From Gammaproteobacteria bacterium (GTDB lineage: Bacteria; Pseudomonadota; Gammaproteobacteria; Steroidobacterales; Steroidobacteraceae), in the NCBI GenBank assembly GCA_027451085.1, contig DAIDKA010000022.1, forward strand, positions 1 through 6,102: a stretch of 6,102 nucleotides of DNA, written 5' to 3'. Positions 5,579 through 6,102 of this stretch are shown in pieces; position 1 is the first letter of the stretch; every line of letters starts with the position of its first letter. The position numbers and the translations under genes are program-made. The notes beneath the pieces are model-generated. The model was not told the origin of the DNA. It did no database searches and saw nothing but the letters and a program-made list of their open reading frames with translations.

Positions 5579-6102
5579 GTGTATGGAAACAAGAGCCTGA
5601 CAAAATCCGCAGTGGCTGCCGTTGCGGTGCTGCTGTGTTTGAACGCTTGGGGCCAGGGCAAACCACAGCCACCCGTGTTGCCGGCAGAGACCAGCGACGT
5701 CGCAGTGCTGCCGCCGGCGGGCCCGCACCGGGTCTTTGTCCAAAGCCAGATACCCGACAGCTACACCATCGCAGGCGCCGACGTCATCGACGGCGACACC
5801 GCGAAGATTCTCGGCCAGGTTCCGGTGTGCTGCCAGGGGCTGATCACGGTCTCGCACAACGCGGACCGCGTCTATGTGGTGGAAACCTTCTACAGTCACT
5901 ACAACCGCGGCAAGCGCGAGGATGTGCTCAGCGTCTACGACGGGCGCACGTTGAGCCTGCTGAAGGAAATCGACATTCCCGAACGCATGCTGGCGGGCTA
6001 CCTGCCGTCGCTGTTCGACACGAGCCTCGACGGCAGGCTGGCCTATGTCGATGGCGGCGCCGGTATGTTTGTCGTGGACCTCGATCGCGGCAAGCTGCTG
6101 AC
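5579..6102 (+). CDS. Amine dehydrogenase heavy-chain family protein (MauB/AauB-like), N-terminal 174 residues (partial at right edge)
   Basis: Resembles the seven-bladed propeller heavy (alpha) subunit of methylamine and aromatic amine dehydrogenases, periplasmic enzymes that convert primary amines to aldehyde plus ammonia using a TTQ cofactor carried on a separate light chain. No ATG exists in frame between the upstream stop (5498-5500) and the family homology, so I start at GTG 5579. This gives a fitting signal peptide: NKSLTK, a hydrophobic run (11-23), then AWG-Q near residue 25. GTG 5507 and TTG 5513 are less likely. Family-like segments are GPHRVFVQSQ (48-57), a propeller strand ending AKILGQVP (75-82), and RVYVVETFYSHYNRGKRED (97-115) leading to VYDGRTL and EIDIP. 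The last aligns well with the heavy-chain pattern of TxYxRxxRGxRxDVVxVxD. Cys84-Cys85 are adjacent, which I do not recall from characterised heavy chains. The C-terminal part, and any light-chain or maturation genes (mauA, mauD, mauE types), lie outside the window. It could be a heavy-chain homologue with another role. Confidence 0.85.
   Translation, partial: MYGNKSLTKSAVAAVAVLLCLNAWGQGKPQPPVLPAETSDVAVLPPAGPHRVFVQSQIPDSYTIAGADVIDGDTAKILGQVPVCCQGLITVSHNADRVYVVETFYSHYNRGKREDVLSVYDGRTLSLLKEIDIPERMLAGYLPSLFDTSLDGRLAYVDGGAGMFVVDLDRGKLL

Noticed and set aside
5543..5899. A 118-codon minus-strand open frame opposite the amine dehydrogenase start
   Set aside because: The plus strand encodes a signal peptide and propeller segments of a known family here; the minus frame shows no motif.
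1..6102. Mobile elements, CRISPR arrays, tRNA or rRNA genes, long repeats
   Set aside because: I looked on both strands and saw no transposase or integrase motifs, regularly spaced repeats, or RNA gene signatures; only short GC-rich inverted repeats are present.

Overview
The window looks like chromosomal DNA from a high-GC Gram-negative bacterium, most likely a proteobacterium. The support is a MaeB-type hybrid malic enzyme (malic domain plus phosphotransacetylase domain), three exported proteins of which two belong to periplasmic dehydrogenase families, and strong G/C bias at third codon positions. I cannot name a genus.

Layout from left to right: (1) 2-1384, minus strand, the N-terminal 461 residues of malic enzyme MaeB, running off the left edge. 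(2) 1385-1492, a short gap with two hairpins oriented to end transcription of the next gene. (3) 1493-3058, minus strand, a complete secreted tannase/feruloyl-esterase family serine hydrolase of 521 aa. It carries the CS-D-HC catalytic layout, a calcium loop and ten mature-chain cysteines that fit the family's five disulfides. (4) 3059-3259, a divergent promoter region. (5) 3260-5413, plus strand, a complete periplasmic PQQ- and heme c-containing alcohol dehydrogenase of 717 aa. (6) A strong intrinsic terminator at 5440-5470. (7) 5579 to the right edge, plus strand, the N-terminal 174 residues of an amine dehydrogenase heavy-chain (MauB/AauB-like) beta-propeller protein with a GTG start.

How the parts may work together (inference): the esterase and the quinohemoprotein dehydrogenase are divergently transcribed from a 201-bp region and both are exported. 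The esterase could release an alcohol or phenolic acid from an ester, and the dehydrogenase could oxidise the alcohol and pass electrons through its own heme c to the respiratory chain. The amine dehydrogenase-like protein downstream belongs to a different quinone-cofactor family (tryptophan tryptophylquinone, TTQ, carried on a separate light chain). It sits behind a terminator, so it is probably a separate unit. MaeB is a cytoplasmic central-metabolism enzyme and probably marks the edge of the conserved chromosome. I saw no mobile element, RNA gene, CRISPR array or long repeat. I did not find a clearly new system. The most interesting points are the esterase-dehydrogenase pairing, unusual residues near the dehydrogenase active site, and the cut-off amine dehydrogenase locus.
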